A DNA stretch of 64,000 nt. Origin: Shewanella sp. NFH-SH190041 (GTDB lineage Bacteria > Pseudomonadota > Gammaproteobacteria > Enterobacterales > Shewanellaceae). Where the stretch lies: the NCBI RefSeq assembly GCF_024363255.1, contig NZ_AP026070.1:62001-126000 (forward strand), read 5' to 3'. This document shows, in pieces, positions 1-9,262 of this stretch; position 1 is the stretch's first letter, and each line of letters begins with the position of its first letter. Both the position numbers and the translations under genes were made by a program. Below the pieces are notes generated by a model that was given only the letters and a program-made list of their open reading frames with translations, did no database searches and was not told where the DNA came from.

Positions 1-2
1 AG

Positions 3-2402
3 GAATCTGGTCCGGACTCAGTTTACTTTATGGGCAGCGCCAAGTTCTCTAACGAGGGCTGTTATGCTTACCGTAAACTGGCCGCGATGTGGGGCACCAA
101 TAACGTCGATCACTCTGCCCGTATTTGTCACTCTACCACTGTAGCCGGTGTGGCCAACACCTGGGGTTATGGTGCGCAAACTAACTCGTTTAACGATATT
201 CAAAACACGAACGCGATCTTCTTTATTGGTGCTAACCCGGCTGAAGCTCACCCGGTGGCGATGCAGCACATCTTGATCGCCAAAGAGAAAAATAACGCCA
301 AGATTATCGTGGTCGACCCTCGTTTTACCCGTACGGCGGCCCATGCGGATCTGCACTGTGCTATTCGTCCCGGTACTGATATTCCGTTTATCTACGGTAT
401 GTTGTGGCACATTTTTGCCAATGGCTGGGAAGATAAGGCCTTTATTGCCTCCCGTGTCTTTGAAATGGATGCCATCCGCGCGGAAGTTGCTAAATTCCCG
501 CCAAAAGAAGTGGCAGATATCTGTGGCATTACGGAAGAGTCCATCTATCAGGCAGCTAAGCTGATGGCGGATAACCGCCCTGGCACTGTGGTTTGGTGTA
601 TGGGGGGAACTCAGCACCATGTGGGCAATGCTAACACCCGTGCTTACTGTATTTTACAGCTGGCGCTGGGCAATATGGGCGTGTCTGGTGGCGGCACCAA
701 TATTTTCCGTGGCCACGATAATGTTCAAGGTGCGACGGATCTGGGTCTGCTGTTTGATAACTTGCCAGGCTACTACGGTTTGACTTCTGCGGCATGGCAG
801 CACTGGACCAATGTCTGGGAGCTGGATATGGCGTGGATGAAGAGTCGCTTCGATCACGGCACTTATCTGGGCCGTGAGCCGATGACAACGCCGGGTATCC
901 CTTGTTCCCGTTGGCATGACGGTGTGTTGCTGGAAAAAGATAAGCTGGCGCAGCAAGATAATGTCCGTCTGGCCTTCTTCTGGGGGCAGTCTGTTAATAC
1001 CGAAACCCGTCAGTCAGAAGTGCGTGATGCGCTGGACCGTATGGATACCGTCGTCGTGGTTGACCCATTCCCGACGATGGCCGGGGTGATGCACCGTCGC
1101 AAAAACGGGGTATACCTACTGCCTGCAGCGACCCAGTTTGAGGCGACCGGCTCTATCTCCAACTCTGGCCGCTCTATCCAGTGGCGCGAGCAGGTTATCC
1201 AACCTCTGTTTGAGTCTAAAAACGACATTGAAATTATGTACATGCTGGCGAAAAAAGTCGGAGTGGCGGAGCAATGGGCCAAGCGCTGGAAGATTGAAAA
1301 CAATATGCCAGTAGTAGAAGACATTACCCGGGAAATTAACCGGGGGATGTGGACTATTGGTATGACAGGCCAGAGCCCTGAGCGGATCAAAGCTCATACC
1401 CAAAACTGGGGCACATTCAATAACAAGACGCTGGAAGCGGACGGCGGTCCATGCCGTGGTGAGACTTACGGTTTGCCATGGCCATGTTGGGGCACTCCGG
1501 AAGCTAAACATCCGGGTACCCAGATCCTCTACAACACAAGTAAGCATGTGAAAGACGGTGGGGGTAACTTCCGCGCCCGTTATGGGGTGGAGTATCAGGG
1601 TCAAAACCTGTTGGCGGAAGGCACCTTCTCCAAGGGCTGTGAGATTGAAGATGGCTATCCGGAATTCTCCGACAAGCTGCTGAAACAGCTCGGCTGGTGG
1701 AATGAATTGACCGCAGCAGAGCAGGCTGTGGCTGAAGGCAAAAACTGGAAGACTGATCTGTCCGGCGGCATTGTCCGTGTGGCGATAAAGCATGGTTGTA
1801 TTCCATTTGGTAACGCGAAGGCGCGCTGTATTGTCTGGACCTTCCCGGACAAGGTGCCTGTACACCGTGAGCCGCTGTACACCGCGCGTCGGGATCTGGT
1901 GTCTAAGTACCCGACCTATGACGATATGCAGGTGCACCGTCTGCCAACGCTGTATCGCTCAATTCAGGAAAAAGATGTTTCTGGCAAGTACCCGCTGGTG
2001 CTGACTTCCGGCCGACTGGTGGAGTATGAAGGCGGCGGGGAGGAATCTCGCTCCAATCCTTGGCTGGCTGAGCTGCAGCAGGAAATGTTTGTTGAAATCA
2101 ACCCGGCTGATGCGGCGGACCGCGGGCTGCGTGATGGTGAAATGGTGTGGTTGGAAGGCGCTGAAGGTGGCCGGATCCACGTGATGGCCATGGTGACCCC
2201 AAGAGTTCCTAAAGGGGTGACATGGATGCCATACCACTTCGCCGGTGTGATGCATGGCGAGAGCTTAGCGCCCAACTATCCGCAAGGCACAGTGCCTTAC
2301 GTATTGGGTGAGTCCTGTAATACGGCACTGACTTACGGTTATGACCCAGTGACCCAGATGCAGGAAACCAAAGCATCTCTGTGTCAAATCGCCAAAGTCT
2401 AA
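3..2402 (+). CDS. fdhA: Formate dehydrogenase, catalytic molybdopterin subunit (5' end outside window)
   Basis: Catalytic subunit of a periplasmic-type formate dehydrogenase that oxidises formate to CO2 at a bis-MGD Mo/W centre. The reading frame is open to the left edge (codons begin at base 3), so the N-terminus with the first Fe-S cluster and any Tat signal is missing. Visible landmarks are the GSAK...NEG segment, the active-site segment ARICHS, the NPAEAHPV motif, VVDPRFTRTA, and the LGNMGVSGGGTNIFRGHDN cofactor-binding stretch, in the order found in FdnG/FdhA proteins. At the position where FdnG has selenocysteine this protein has Cys (codon 126-128), so it is a Cys-type enzyme. The C-terminal MGD-binding domain ends at a TAA. 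A 29-base gap with a good ribosome site leads to fdhB. Confidence 0.93.
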   Translation, partial: ESGPDSVYFMGSAKFSNEGCYAYRKLAAMWGTNNVDHSARICHSTTVAGVANTWGYGAQTNSFNDIQNTNAIFFIGANPAEAHPVAMQHILIAKEKNNAKIIVVDPRFTRTAAHADLHCAIRPGTDIPFIYGMLWHIFANGWEDKAFIASRVFEMDAIRAEVAKFPPKEVADICGITEESIYQAAKLMADNRPGTVVWCMGGTQHHVGNANTRAYCILQLALGNMGVSGGGTNIFRGHDNVQGATDLGLLFDNLPGYYGLTSAAWQHWTNVWELDMAWMKSRFDHGTYLGREPMTTPGIPCSRWHDGVLLEKDKLAQQDNVRLAFFWGQSVNTETRQSEVRDALDRMDTVVVVDPFPTMAGVMHRRKNGVYLLPAATQFEATGSISNSGRSIQWREQVIQPLFESKNDIEIMYMLAKKVGVAEQWAKRWKIENNMPVVEDITREINRGMWTIGMTGQSPERIKAHTQNWGTFNNKTLEADGGPCRGETYGLPWPCWGTPEAKHPGTQILYNTSKHVKDGGGNFRARYGVEYQGQNLLAEGTFSKGCEIEDGYPEFSDKLLKQLGWWNELTAAEQAVAEGKNWKTDLSGGIVRVAIKHGCIPFGNAKARCIVWTFPDKVPVHREPLYTARRDLVSKYPTYDDMQVHRLPTLYRSIQEKDVSGKYPLVLTSGRLVEYEGGGEESRSNPWLAELQQEMFVEINPADAADRGLRDGEMVWLEGAEGGRIHVMAMVTPRVPKGVTWMPYHFAGVMHGESLAPNYPQGTVPYVLGESCNTALTYGYDPVTQMQETKASLCQIAKV

Positions 2403-2431
2403 ACGCAGCTTACATCAGGAGAAATGCCAGT

Positions 2432-3001
2432 ATGGCTACAATGAAATTTTTGTGTGATACCAAGCGCTGCATTGAATGTAACGGCTGTGTCACTGCCTGT
2501 AAAAACGAAAACGCCTCTGCTTTAGAGTGGGGGATCAGCCGCCGCCGGGTCGTGACCATTAATGATGGTAAACCGGGTGAAGCTTCTATCTCAGTGGCTT
2601 GTATGCACTGTAGTGATGCTCCTTGTATGTCGGTGTGTCCGGCTAACTGCTTCTACCGCACTGAAGATGGTTTGGTGTTGCATAACAAAGATACCTGTAT
2701 CGGCTGTGGTTACTGTCTGTATGCCTGCCCGTTTGGGGCGCCGCAATTCCCGAAAAGTGGTGCCTTTGGTGCCCGAGGAAAAATGGATAAATGTACTTTC
2801 TGTGCTGGTGGTCCGGAAGAGAATCACTCAGAAGCAGAGCTGAAAAAGTACGGTGCTAACCGTTTGGCTGAAGGTAAATTGCCGATGTGTGCGGAGTTGT
2901 GTGCCACCAAATCACTGCTGGCCGGTGATGCGGATATGGTGTCAGCTATCTTCCGTGAGCGGGTCGCTTACCGTGGCGCCAACAATGCAGCCTGGAAATA
3001 A
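2432..3001 (+). CDS. fdhB: Formate dehydrogenase iron-sulfur (beta) subunit
   Basis: Electron-transfer subunit of 189 residues that passes electrons from FdhA to the cytochrome b subunit. It carries four ferredoxin-like cysteine groups: CIECNGCVTAC near the N-terminus, CMHCSDAPCMSVCP, CIGCGYCLYACP, and CTFC together with the later CAELC, as expected for four [4Fe-4S] clusters. The start at 2432 (MATMKF) is chosen because TCAGGAGA lies about ten bases upstream and the family begins there; an in-frame ATG at 2381 lies inside fdhA. It is much shorter than E. coli FdnH and has no C-terminal membrane helix, so docking must rely on FdhA and FdhC contacts. Confidence 0.93.
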   Translation: MATMKFLCDTKRCIECNGCVTACKNENASALEWGISRRRVVTINDGKPGEASISVACMHCSDAPCMSVCPANCFYRTEDGLVLHNKDTCIGCGYCLYACPFGAPQFPKSGAFGARGKMDKCTFCAGGPEENHSEAELKKYGANRLAEGKLPMCAELCATKSLLAGDADMVSAIFRERVAYRGANNAAWK

Positions 3002-3058
3002 TCCAAGCTGACAGCATTTATCCACTGCCCCTGCGGGGGCAGCATAAGGGGATAGAGT

Positions 3059-4039
3059 ATGAACAGATTGTTCAAACATCTGGGCATTGCTTTCACGCTA
3101 CTCTTTAGCGCGGTTTGCTTTGCTAATGGCGGTGAACAGGTCGTGGCTCAAGCTCAGGACGCGCAGGTTTGGGCGCAACTGAAAGATGGCGTCACAGGTT
3201 ACACCGCATCAAAAAGTGAGTTTCACGGTCAAGCGATTAATACCTATGATTTACGGGTATTAGATCTGCGGGCAGATTGGTTAGCCCCGGCGCTGATGGC
3301 TGCGCTGTTTGGCATGATTGCTGTCTTTTTGGTGTTTATCAAGGTCAATGGTATCTCTAAGCTACACCATGGTTTTTCCGGCAAGATGGTATACCGCTGG
3401 TCAAAGTCTGATGTTGCCATTCACTGGTTAGGGGCTTTGCCGTGTCTGCTATTGATCCTGACCGGGTTAGTATTATTGGCTGGGCGTTTCTTTGTGCAGC
3501 CGTTTATTGGCGAAGGCTTCTGGGCATCGCTGGTATACGGTGCTAAGCAGATCCATGATGTGTTTGCCATTCCATTTATGATCGGTTGGGTACTGATGAC
3601 CCTGTTGTGGGCCAAGAACCAGATGCCCAAAATGTACGACGTTAAATGGTTTATGGTCGTGGGCGGTTATATCAATTTTGGTCCGTTCAAAGGTCAGCAC
3701 CCGGATGCCGGGTTTGCTAATGCCGGGGAGAAACTCTGGTTCTGGACTTTTGCACTGTTCGGGCTAGTGATTTCTGCCTCTGGTATGTTGTTGCTGTTCC
3801 CTAATCTGTTTGAGCCTAGCCGTACCTTGAGTTTGATTGCGCTGATCCTGCACGGTATTAGTGCCATCATTATCTGTGCTTTCTCCATCGTACATATCTT
3901 TATGGCCACCGCTATGTCTGAAGGGGGTATGGAGTGCATGATTTCTGGCTACTGTGATGAGAATTGGGCAACCCAACATCACAACCTGTGGTTTGATGAA
4001 ATCAAGGCAAACGGTACGCTGAAGTACAAAGAGTCATAG
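3059..4039 (+). CDS. fdhC: Formate dehydrogenase cytochrome b (gamma) subunit
   Basis: Integral membrane cytochrome b556-type subunit (326 residues) that would deliver electrons from formate to the quinone pool. A cleavable-looking leader (LGIAFTLLFSAVCFA) is followed by a short periplasmic segment and four hydrophobic helices. Histidines in the helices (for example IHWLGALP, LHGISAI and IVHIFMA) are candidate haem ligands. The ATG at 3059 follows AAGGGGATAGAG. It is the last gene of the fdhABC unit; a stem-loop with a T-run follows the stop codon. Confidence 0.9.
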   Translation: MNRLFKHLGIAFTLLFSAVCFANGGEQVVAQAQDAQVWAQLKDGVTGYTASKSEFHGQAINTYDLRVLDLRADWLAPALMAALFGMIAVFLVFIKVNGISKLHHGFSGKMVYRWSKSDVAIHWLGALPCLLLILTGLVLLAGRFFVQPFIGEGFWASLVYGAKQIHDVFAIPFMIGWVLMTLLWAKNQMPKMYDVKWFMVVGGYINFGPFKGQHPDAGFANAGEKLWFWTFALFGLVISASGMLLLFPNLFEPSRTLSLIALILHGISAIIICAFSIVHIFMATAMSEGGMECMISGYCDENWATQHHNLWFDEIKANGTLKYKES

Positions 4040-4069
4040 CGTTTATTGAATGATTTTATGACTGAAAAG

Positions 4070-4091
4070 CCCCGTCAACGCGGGGTTTTTT
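4070..4091 (+). terminator. Rho-independent terminator after fdhC
   Basis: A CCCCG/CGGGG stem with a six-base loop is followed immediately by six or more T residues, 30 bases after the fdhC stop. Confidence 0.85.
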
Positions 4092-4223
4092 GTTGTCTAT
4101 TGTTAATGCTTGCAGGGATAGTGCAACCCCATTTTTAGTCTGTAAATCAATAGACTGGTTAAAGGTGTGGTCATCACTTGATGTTTGAGACTGATAATTT
4201 TTGTATCTTGATGGGGGATGAAA

Positions 4224-4418
4224 ATGTTAGAAAAAAATACTTTCTTTATGATTTGATGTACGGGTAAAGATGTATTTTGCGGTTTTATATTCAACGTATA
4301 AATAAATGCGGAGAAGTACAAAATATCTTCAACATATGGTAATGAGGTTGATATAGAATTAAGAGATAAACACTATCTTGTTCGTGATGATTTTCATGCC
4401 GATATTTATCGATGTTAA
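4224..4418 (+). pseudogene. Possible relic of a small unknown gene
   Basis: One frame reads MLEKNTFFMI, stop, CTGKDVFCGFIFNV, stop, then 35 residues including YGNEVDIELRDKHYLVRDD, ending at TAA 4416-4418. The last segment has protein-like composition unlike the surrounding AT-rich DNA. Two in-frame stops (TGA 4254-4256, TAA 4299-4301) break it. I do not recognise the family. It could be chance, so this is only a suggestion that a small gene decayed here. Confidence 0.25.
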
Positions 4419-4527
4419 TATTAATAATTATATTAAAGTTAATTATTAGGAAATGATTTTTAAAATTGGCGATTTAAATATTTATCCTGAAATATTGAAT
4501 ATTGTTTGCATTTATTTTTTACTGTCG

Positions 4528-4593
4528 AGTGAGTAAGTATAACTACTCGCTTTGGATTTTTGTCTAATGACACTATTTTTTATAGTGTTTTTT
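4528..4593 (+). terminator. Double hairpin ending in a T-run
   Basis: The first stem is AGTGAGTA (4528-4535) with TACTCGCT (4544-4551). The second is ACACTAT (4570-4576) with ATAGTGT (4582-4588), followed by five T residues. The second has the form of a Rho-independent terminator for a plus-strand transcript, yet no intact plus-strand gene lies just upstream, so it may end a small RNA or a relic gene. Confidence 0.5.
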
Positions 4594-5142
4594 AGATTGT
4601 CATGAGATTTCTTATTGGTGTCTGAGCAAATAAGAGATATTTTATTTATAGCAGAGATGAGAATATTTTTTTATTCTTTTGCACAAATGGCAAGCTAAAT
4701 ATCAATTACAATATTCAGTAAATTAATAGAATATCTATGTTAGGCGAATAAAATTAGCGTTATGCTAATTTTAATCATATCAATTAAAACAATTATTAAA
4801 CACATATTCATAAATGATGCTATTTCATGAAAGTGTGATCAGTGTCTCATTATATTTTTGGGGTGTTTTTTTATTGTTGATTAATTGAGGGGTAATAATA
4901 TTTATTTCTTAAATATCAAATATTTGTGTTTTATTAATTTAAAAAGTTAATTGCAATATTTCTTTTTTATATAGGGATTAGATTAACCTTTAGCTTACGA
5001 TAGCGTAGAAACAGAGCAAAGTGTTTATTTTGTGCTCTTTATGGTCTATTTACTTGAAAATAAGACGAATTTTAATATGTGTGTGTCGATGTTAATTATG
5101 GTTTGGCGACCCGCTTTATTTCGTCAGTATATAGGCCCTCCT

Positions 5143-6726
5143 ATGATCAGAAATATTAAAACGAGTATTTTGACTCTTTTCCCATCCATGCTTGCTAATG
5201 TGTTGATGGTTGTAATTGGAATTTATGCATATGTATCATTTAACCATTTAGATCATACTAATCAGAGATTATTAAGAAATACTGAATTGTCTTCCGATTT
5301 CACCCTTATCAGAGAGCAATTTTTCCAACTGCGTTTAGCAACCTTTAAGCAGAATTTATCTGAAGCTGAAACCTATCAGCAGGCTCTTAAGAAAGAGCTC
5401 GCTGTTGTAGCCGGCTTGAATGTGAATTTCTTGGGGGCACAGGCTGAGAATGTATTTAATCTAAGGTCTGAAATTGATGAGTATATTCAACTGTATAAGC
5501 ATGAATTAGCATTAGCAAAGCAGATGAATACCAAGCCTGAGCTGACAGAGCGGCGGCAGGTATTAGGCCCTAAAGTGAGCGAACAAATTACTGATATTGT
5601 TGGTGCTATTATTCAGCGCAATCAGGTGTTGGGGGCCAACACGACCAAGGCAATTCATTTAGTAAAATTGGTGATGATCAGTTTGATTTTTTTGGCGATC
5701 ATTTGTTCAGTTATTGCCGCTATTATTACCAGTCGTAAATTGGTTGCTGTGATTAATGTGATTAAGTCTGTTATGGGGCGTTTGGCTAAGGGAGAACTGA
5801 CACATAAAACAAATATCAAAGGGAGGAATGAGTTATTTTCCCTTGCGGCAGACTTGGATAAGGTGATTGTTTATCTGCGTACTCTGCTGTCTGATATCGG
5901 TTCTGCAACCCACCATATGTCTTTTCAAGTGACACAATTACAGGTGCAATCAGAGGCGAATACCAATGCACTGCAAGCCCATACGATTGAAACTGATCAG
6001 GTGGTGACGGCAATGGCTGAGATGAGTGCGACCGCGCATAATGTTGCCCATGATGCATCTTCAGCGGCTCAGTTTACGCAAAATGCCAGCGATCAAGGGG
6101 AGCGTTCTAAAACCGCGGTTGAGCAAGCATAGAGTACTGTGGCGGCGTTAGTCTGTGAGGTTGATGCTGCCGCAGATACGATTAATGAGATGAACCAGAA
6201 TACCCGTCAGATTGCTTCTATTTTGAATGTGATTGGCGAGATTGCAGAACAGACCAATCTGTTAGCATTAAATGCGGCGATAGAGGCTGCTCGAGCCGGG
6301 GAACAGGGGCGTGGTTTTGCCGTGGTTGCTGATGAAGTCCGGGCGTTGGCAGCAAGAACGCAGGCCAGTACTTCTGAAATCAACAATATGCTGGAGAAGT
6401 TGCGTAGTGGGGCCGATTCAGCTGTTGCGGCAATGGAAAAAACGAAAAAGAGTTGTCAAGTGACGGCAACGACGACATCTGTGGTTACTCGTAATTTAGT
6501 AGAGTTAAATACTTACGTTTTTGATATCAATGGATTGACCAGCCAAATTGCAACCGCGGCAGAAGAGCAAAGTTCTGTTGCGGAAGAGATTAATCGTAAT
6601 TTGACAACCATTCGGGAAATGGTTGATAAGCTTAATCAAAACAGCCAGGCAACCTTAACAACTTCTTCTTCTCTAGATAATACGCGCGGGCGTTTGGCTA
6701 CCATGGTAGAGCACTTCAAACTTTAA
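5143..6726 (+). pseudogene. Methyl-accepting chemotaxis protein interrupted by one amber codon
   Basis: The frame from ATG 5143 to TAA 6726 is exactly 528 codons, the same length as the intact paralogue at 7419-9002, and is collinear with it. It starts MIRNIKTSIL, has a transmembrane segment, a four-helix-bundle type periplasmic domain, a second transmembrane segment, a HAMP linker and the conserved signalling tip ([21 protein letters not shown]). Codon 330 (6130-6132) is TAG where the paralogue has a TCA serine codon; TCG to TAG would be a single change. The stop falls between the linker and the signalling tip, so the product would lack the CheA/CheW-binding region unless the codon is read through. 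The part after the stop is still well conserved, so the break looks recent, or is a sequencing error. Confidence 0.85.
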
Positions 6727-7418
6727 TATCGTGGCTTAATTTTAATGTAGATATTTTATTCGTTTTTGCTGACGCAGCCGATTTAGTAATAAGTCGGCTA
6801 TTTAGTCTATGTTGCAATTTATATTGCATGCTGTACCAGCAAATAATGATGTTCTCATCCATTAGATAAACTGAGGTTATTGTTTACGCTGTGTTTACAT
6901 GGGAATAGGGCTTAAATGATACAGGTTTATTTTATTCAACATGCTGATTCTATATGTTGATTTAATAATGTTCAATTTAGTTTATCTAGTTGATAAGTAT
7001 GGATATAGATTAATAGGCCACCGCGGTGTTGATAGATTTATCGTAGTATTTTGTGCTAACTAGACAATATGAAAACACTTAGAAGGTTGAAGCCATTTTA
7101 ATGTTGAAATTGAGATGTTTGTCACACTTCTATGGCCTGGTTAATACACTGTGAGCAGTAAGTGTAAGTCATTATAGATAATCTTATAAAAATCATTGTG
7201 TTAATTCTTTTTGCTAAAGAGAAAATGCGGCAGGTTTGCTGCTTAGATGTCAGGATGAAGTAACGATTAGCTTAACGCAGAGAGTAAAAGTTGTGCATTG
7301 ATACCCCCTTCACCTGTAGTGGGTTTGCCTGTATATCTGACTAATTCTAAGATGTTTCCACTTATAACTTACTCTGACTTAGCGCAATACTTCGCGGTCA
7401 GCATAAAGGCTTCCCTCG
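6727..7418. other. Gap between the tandem chemoreceptor genes
   Basis: About 690 bases without an intact ORF. A 10-bp stem-loop AGCCGATTTA/TAAGTCGGCT (one G-T pair) with a GTAA loop at 6776-6799 lies just after the first receptor and could end its transcript. The remainder is moderately AT-rich and should contain the promoter of the second receptor. I found no convincing sigma-28 consensus in it. Confidence 0.55.
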
Positions 7419-9002
7419 ATGATTAAAAATATCAAGACAAGCATCTTGACGGCCTTTCCGTCGGTGTTTGCTAGTTTATTGATGATTGTGATTGGTGTGT
7501 ACACCTTTGCCGCGTTTTCCCAATTGGACGATACCAATCATCGGCTGGTACGAAATAGTGAACTCTCCTCTACGCTAACCCATATTCGTGAACAGTTTTT
7601 CCAGGTTCGATTGTCGACTTTGGTTCATGATAATGCCGCTGTTGAACGTTACCATAAGGCCGTGGATGATATGGTAGGTTCTCTACCGCAGTTTGATATG
7701 GCCTTTTTAGGCGAGCAGGCTCAAGAAGCCTTAGCGCTAGAAGGTCAAATCGATCAGTATTTACATCTTTACCATCAGGAACTTGCTGATGCCAAGCAAA
7801 ATGGTACTCCGCCTGTGCTATCCCAAGCTCGAAAGGAGATGGGGCCACGGATCAGTCAGCGTATTAGCACCTTGGTTGGTAAAGTATTAGATCGTAACCA
7901 TCAGTTGGGTAATAAGACCACCAATGAGATTGATCATGTTGAAGTTGTCATCATGATTATGATTTTAATTGCTATCTGTTTGTCTGTGATCGCAGCGATT
8001 GTGACCAGTCATAAACTGGTTGTGGTGGTGAATAAGATTAAAACGGTTATGGGGCACTTAGCTCAAGGTGAATTGACATATAAAACCGATATTAACGGTA
8101 ATAATGAGCTGTATTCTCTGGCAGGTGATCTGGATAAGGTGATCGACTACTTGCGCAGTATGTTATCCAATGTTGCTACCGCTTCTGAGCATATCTCCAC
8201 TCAGGTCAATGAGCTGAAAATTCAGTCAGAAGCTAATACTAATGCACTGCAGGCCCATACCATTGAAACCGATCAGGTGGTAACCGCCATGACGGAGATG
8301 AGTGCCACTGCCCATAATGTGGCTAATGATGCCAACTCTGCTGCGCAATATACGCAAAAAGCAAATGATCAGGCGGAGAAATCCAAAACGGTAGTTGAGC
8401 AGGCTTCAGAGACCGTCAGGGCGCTGGTTACGGAAGTGGATACGGCTTCTGTCACTATCGGTGAAATGAATCAGAATAGCCGTCAAATTGCTTCAGTGTT
8501 GAATGTGATTGGTGAAATTGCTGAGCAAACTAATTTGTTGGCGCTCAATGCAGCAATTGAAGCTGCCCGTGCCGGAGAACAGGGACGAGGATTTGCCGTG
8601 GTCGCTGATGAGGTTCGAGCCCTGGCTGCACGAACCCAAGCCAGTACCACTGAAATTAATTCGATGCTGGAAAAATTGCGTAATGGGGCTGAATCAGCCG
8701 TAGCAGCTATGGATAAAACCAAACATAGTTGTCAGGACACGGCAGATACTACCTCTGTGGTGACCAGTAACTTGGATGAACTCAATTCTTATGTATTCGA
8801 TATTGATGGTTTGACCAATCAGATTGCTACTGCTGCTGAGGAGCAAAGCAATGTTTCTGAGGAGATTAACCGTAATCTAACCACCATTAGGGAAATGGTT
8901 GAAGAGCTGAACCGTAGTAGTATCGCGACATTAAAGGCGGCCGAAGCTTTAGATGATACCCGTGGTCAGTTATTAGATGTTCTAGGTCATTTCCGTCTGT
9001 AG
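7419..9002 (+). CDS. Methyl-accepting chemotaxis protein
   Basis: Intact 527-residue chemoreceptor. The first membrane helix is at about residues 10-32, a helical periplasmic sensor domain (4HB_MCP-like, about 33-173) follows, then a second helix (about 174-197), a HAMP linker (about 198-255) and a long cytoplasmic signalling hairpin. The hairpin tip around residues 365-395 carries [29 protein letters not shown], the CheA/CheW contact region. The C-terminus has no NWETF-type CheR tether. It is a tandem paralogue of the broken gene at 5143, with the same length and strongest similarity in the signalling domain. The ligand cannot be inferred. Confidence 0.93.
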   Translation: MIKNIKTSILTAFPSVFASLLMIVIGVYTFAAFSQLDDTNHRLVRNSELSSTLTHIREQFFQVRLSTLVHDNAAVERYHKAVDDMVGSLPQFDMAFLGEQAQEALALEGQIDQYLHLYHQELADAKQNGTPPVLSQARKEMGPRISQRISTLVGKVLDRNHQLGNKTTNEIDHVEVVIMIMILIAICLSVIAAIVTSHKLVVVVNKIKTVMGHLAQGELTYKTDINGNNELYSLAGDLDKVIDYLRSMLSNVATASEHISTQVNELKIQSEANTNALQAHTIETDQVVTAMTEMSATAHNVANDANSAAQYTQKANDQAEKSKTVVEQASETVRALVTEVDTASVTIGEMNQNSRQIASVLNVIGEIAEQTNLLALNAAIEAARAGEQGRGFAVVADEVRALAARTQASTTEINSMLEKLRNGAESAVAAMDKTKHSCQDTADTTSVVTSNLDELNSYVFDIDGLTNQIATAAEEQSNVSEEINRNLTTIREMVEELNRSSIATLKAAEALDDTRGQLLDVLGHFRL

Positions 9003-9019
9003 CCGTTAATGCTCGCTGT

Positions 9020-9055
9020 GATGGCACATTGATATATTCATATCTTTGTGCCATC
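9020..9055 (+). terminator. Long hairpin after the second chemoreceptor gene
   Basis: GATGGCACA (9020-9028) pairs with TGTGCCATC (9047-9055), and an inner GATAT/ATATC pair extends the stem. It starts 18 bases after the receptor stop codon. There is no clear T-run, so it may be a terminator or an mRNA-end stabilising structure. Confidence 0.5.
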
Positions 9056-9262
9056 CGCTAAATTACTTAATTATGATCTGGCGCGCAAAAGCGAGCTTGG
9101 TTTTTAGATAGGAAACAGTAATTTCTAGCCAGTTCACGGTTTACCCACCCTATTACCGATACCCTGCTAAATTAGTAAGGCTAGCCACAAAGAGGTATAG
9201 CCATATTTGAGTATTTTCCAACACCTTATTGTTGGAAACCCTTGATTAACTGCTAGCTGGGA

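Larger units (their letters stand above)
4092..5142. other. AT-rich 1-kb gap without an intact gene
   Basis: This stretch is far richer in A and T than its neighbours and no intact ORF is convincing. It contains a decayed reading frame (4224-4418), a pair of hairpins ending in a T-run (4528-4593), and a 10-bp perfect hairpin TAAAATTAGC/GCTAATTTTA at 4749-4773. The last 100 bases should hold the promoter of the first chemoreceptor gene; an AGAGCA...TGCTCT inverted repeat lies near 5013-5038. Confidence 0.6.

Noticed and set aside
4254-4256. In-frame TGA of the relic as a selenocysteine codon
   Set aside because: A second stop (TAA 4299) breaks the same frame and no Sec insertion hairpin is apparent just downstream.
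4103-4321. 72-codon minus-strand ORF after fdhC
   Set aside because: AT-rich chance composition, no ribosome site, and it overlaps the protein-like relic on the other strand.
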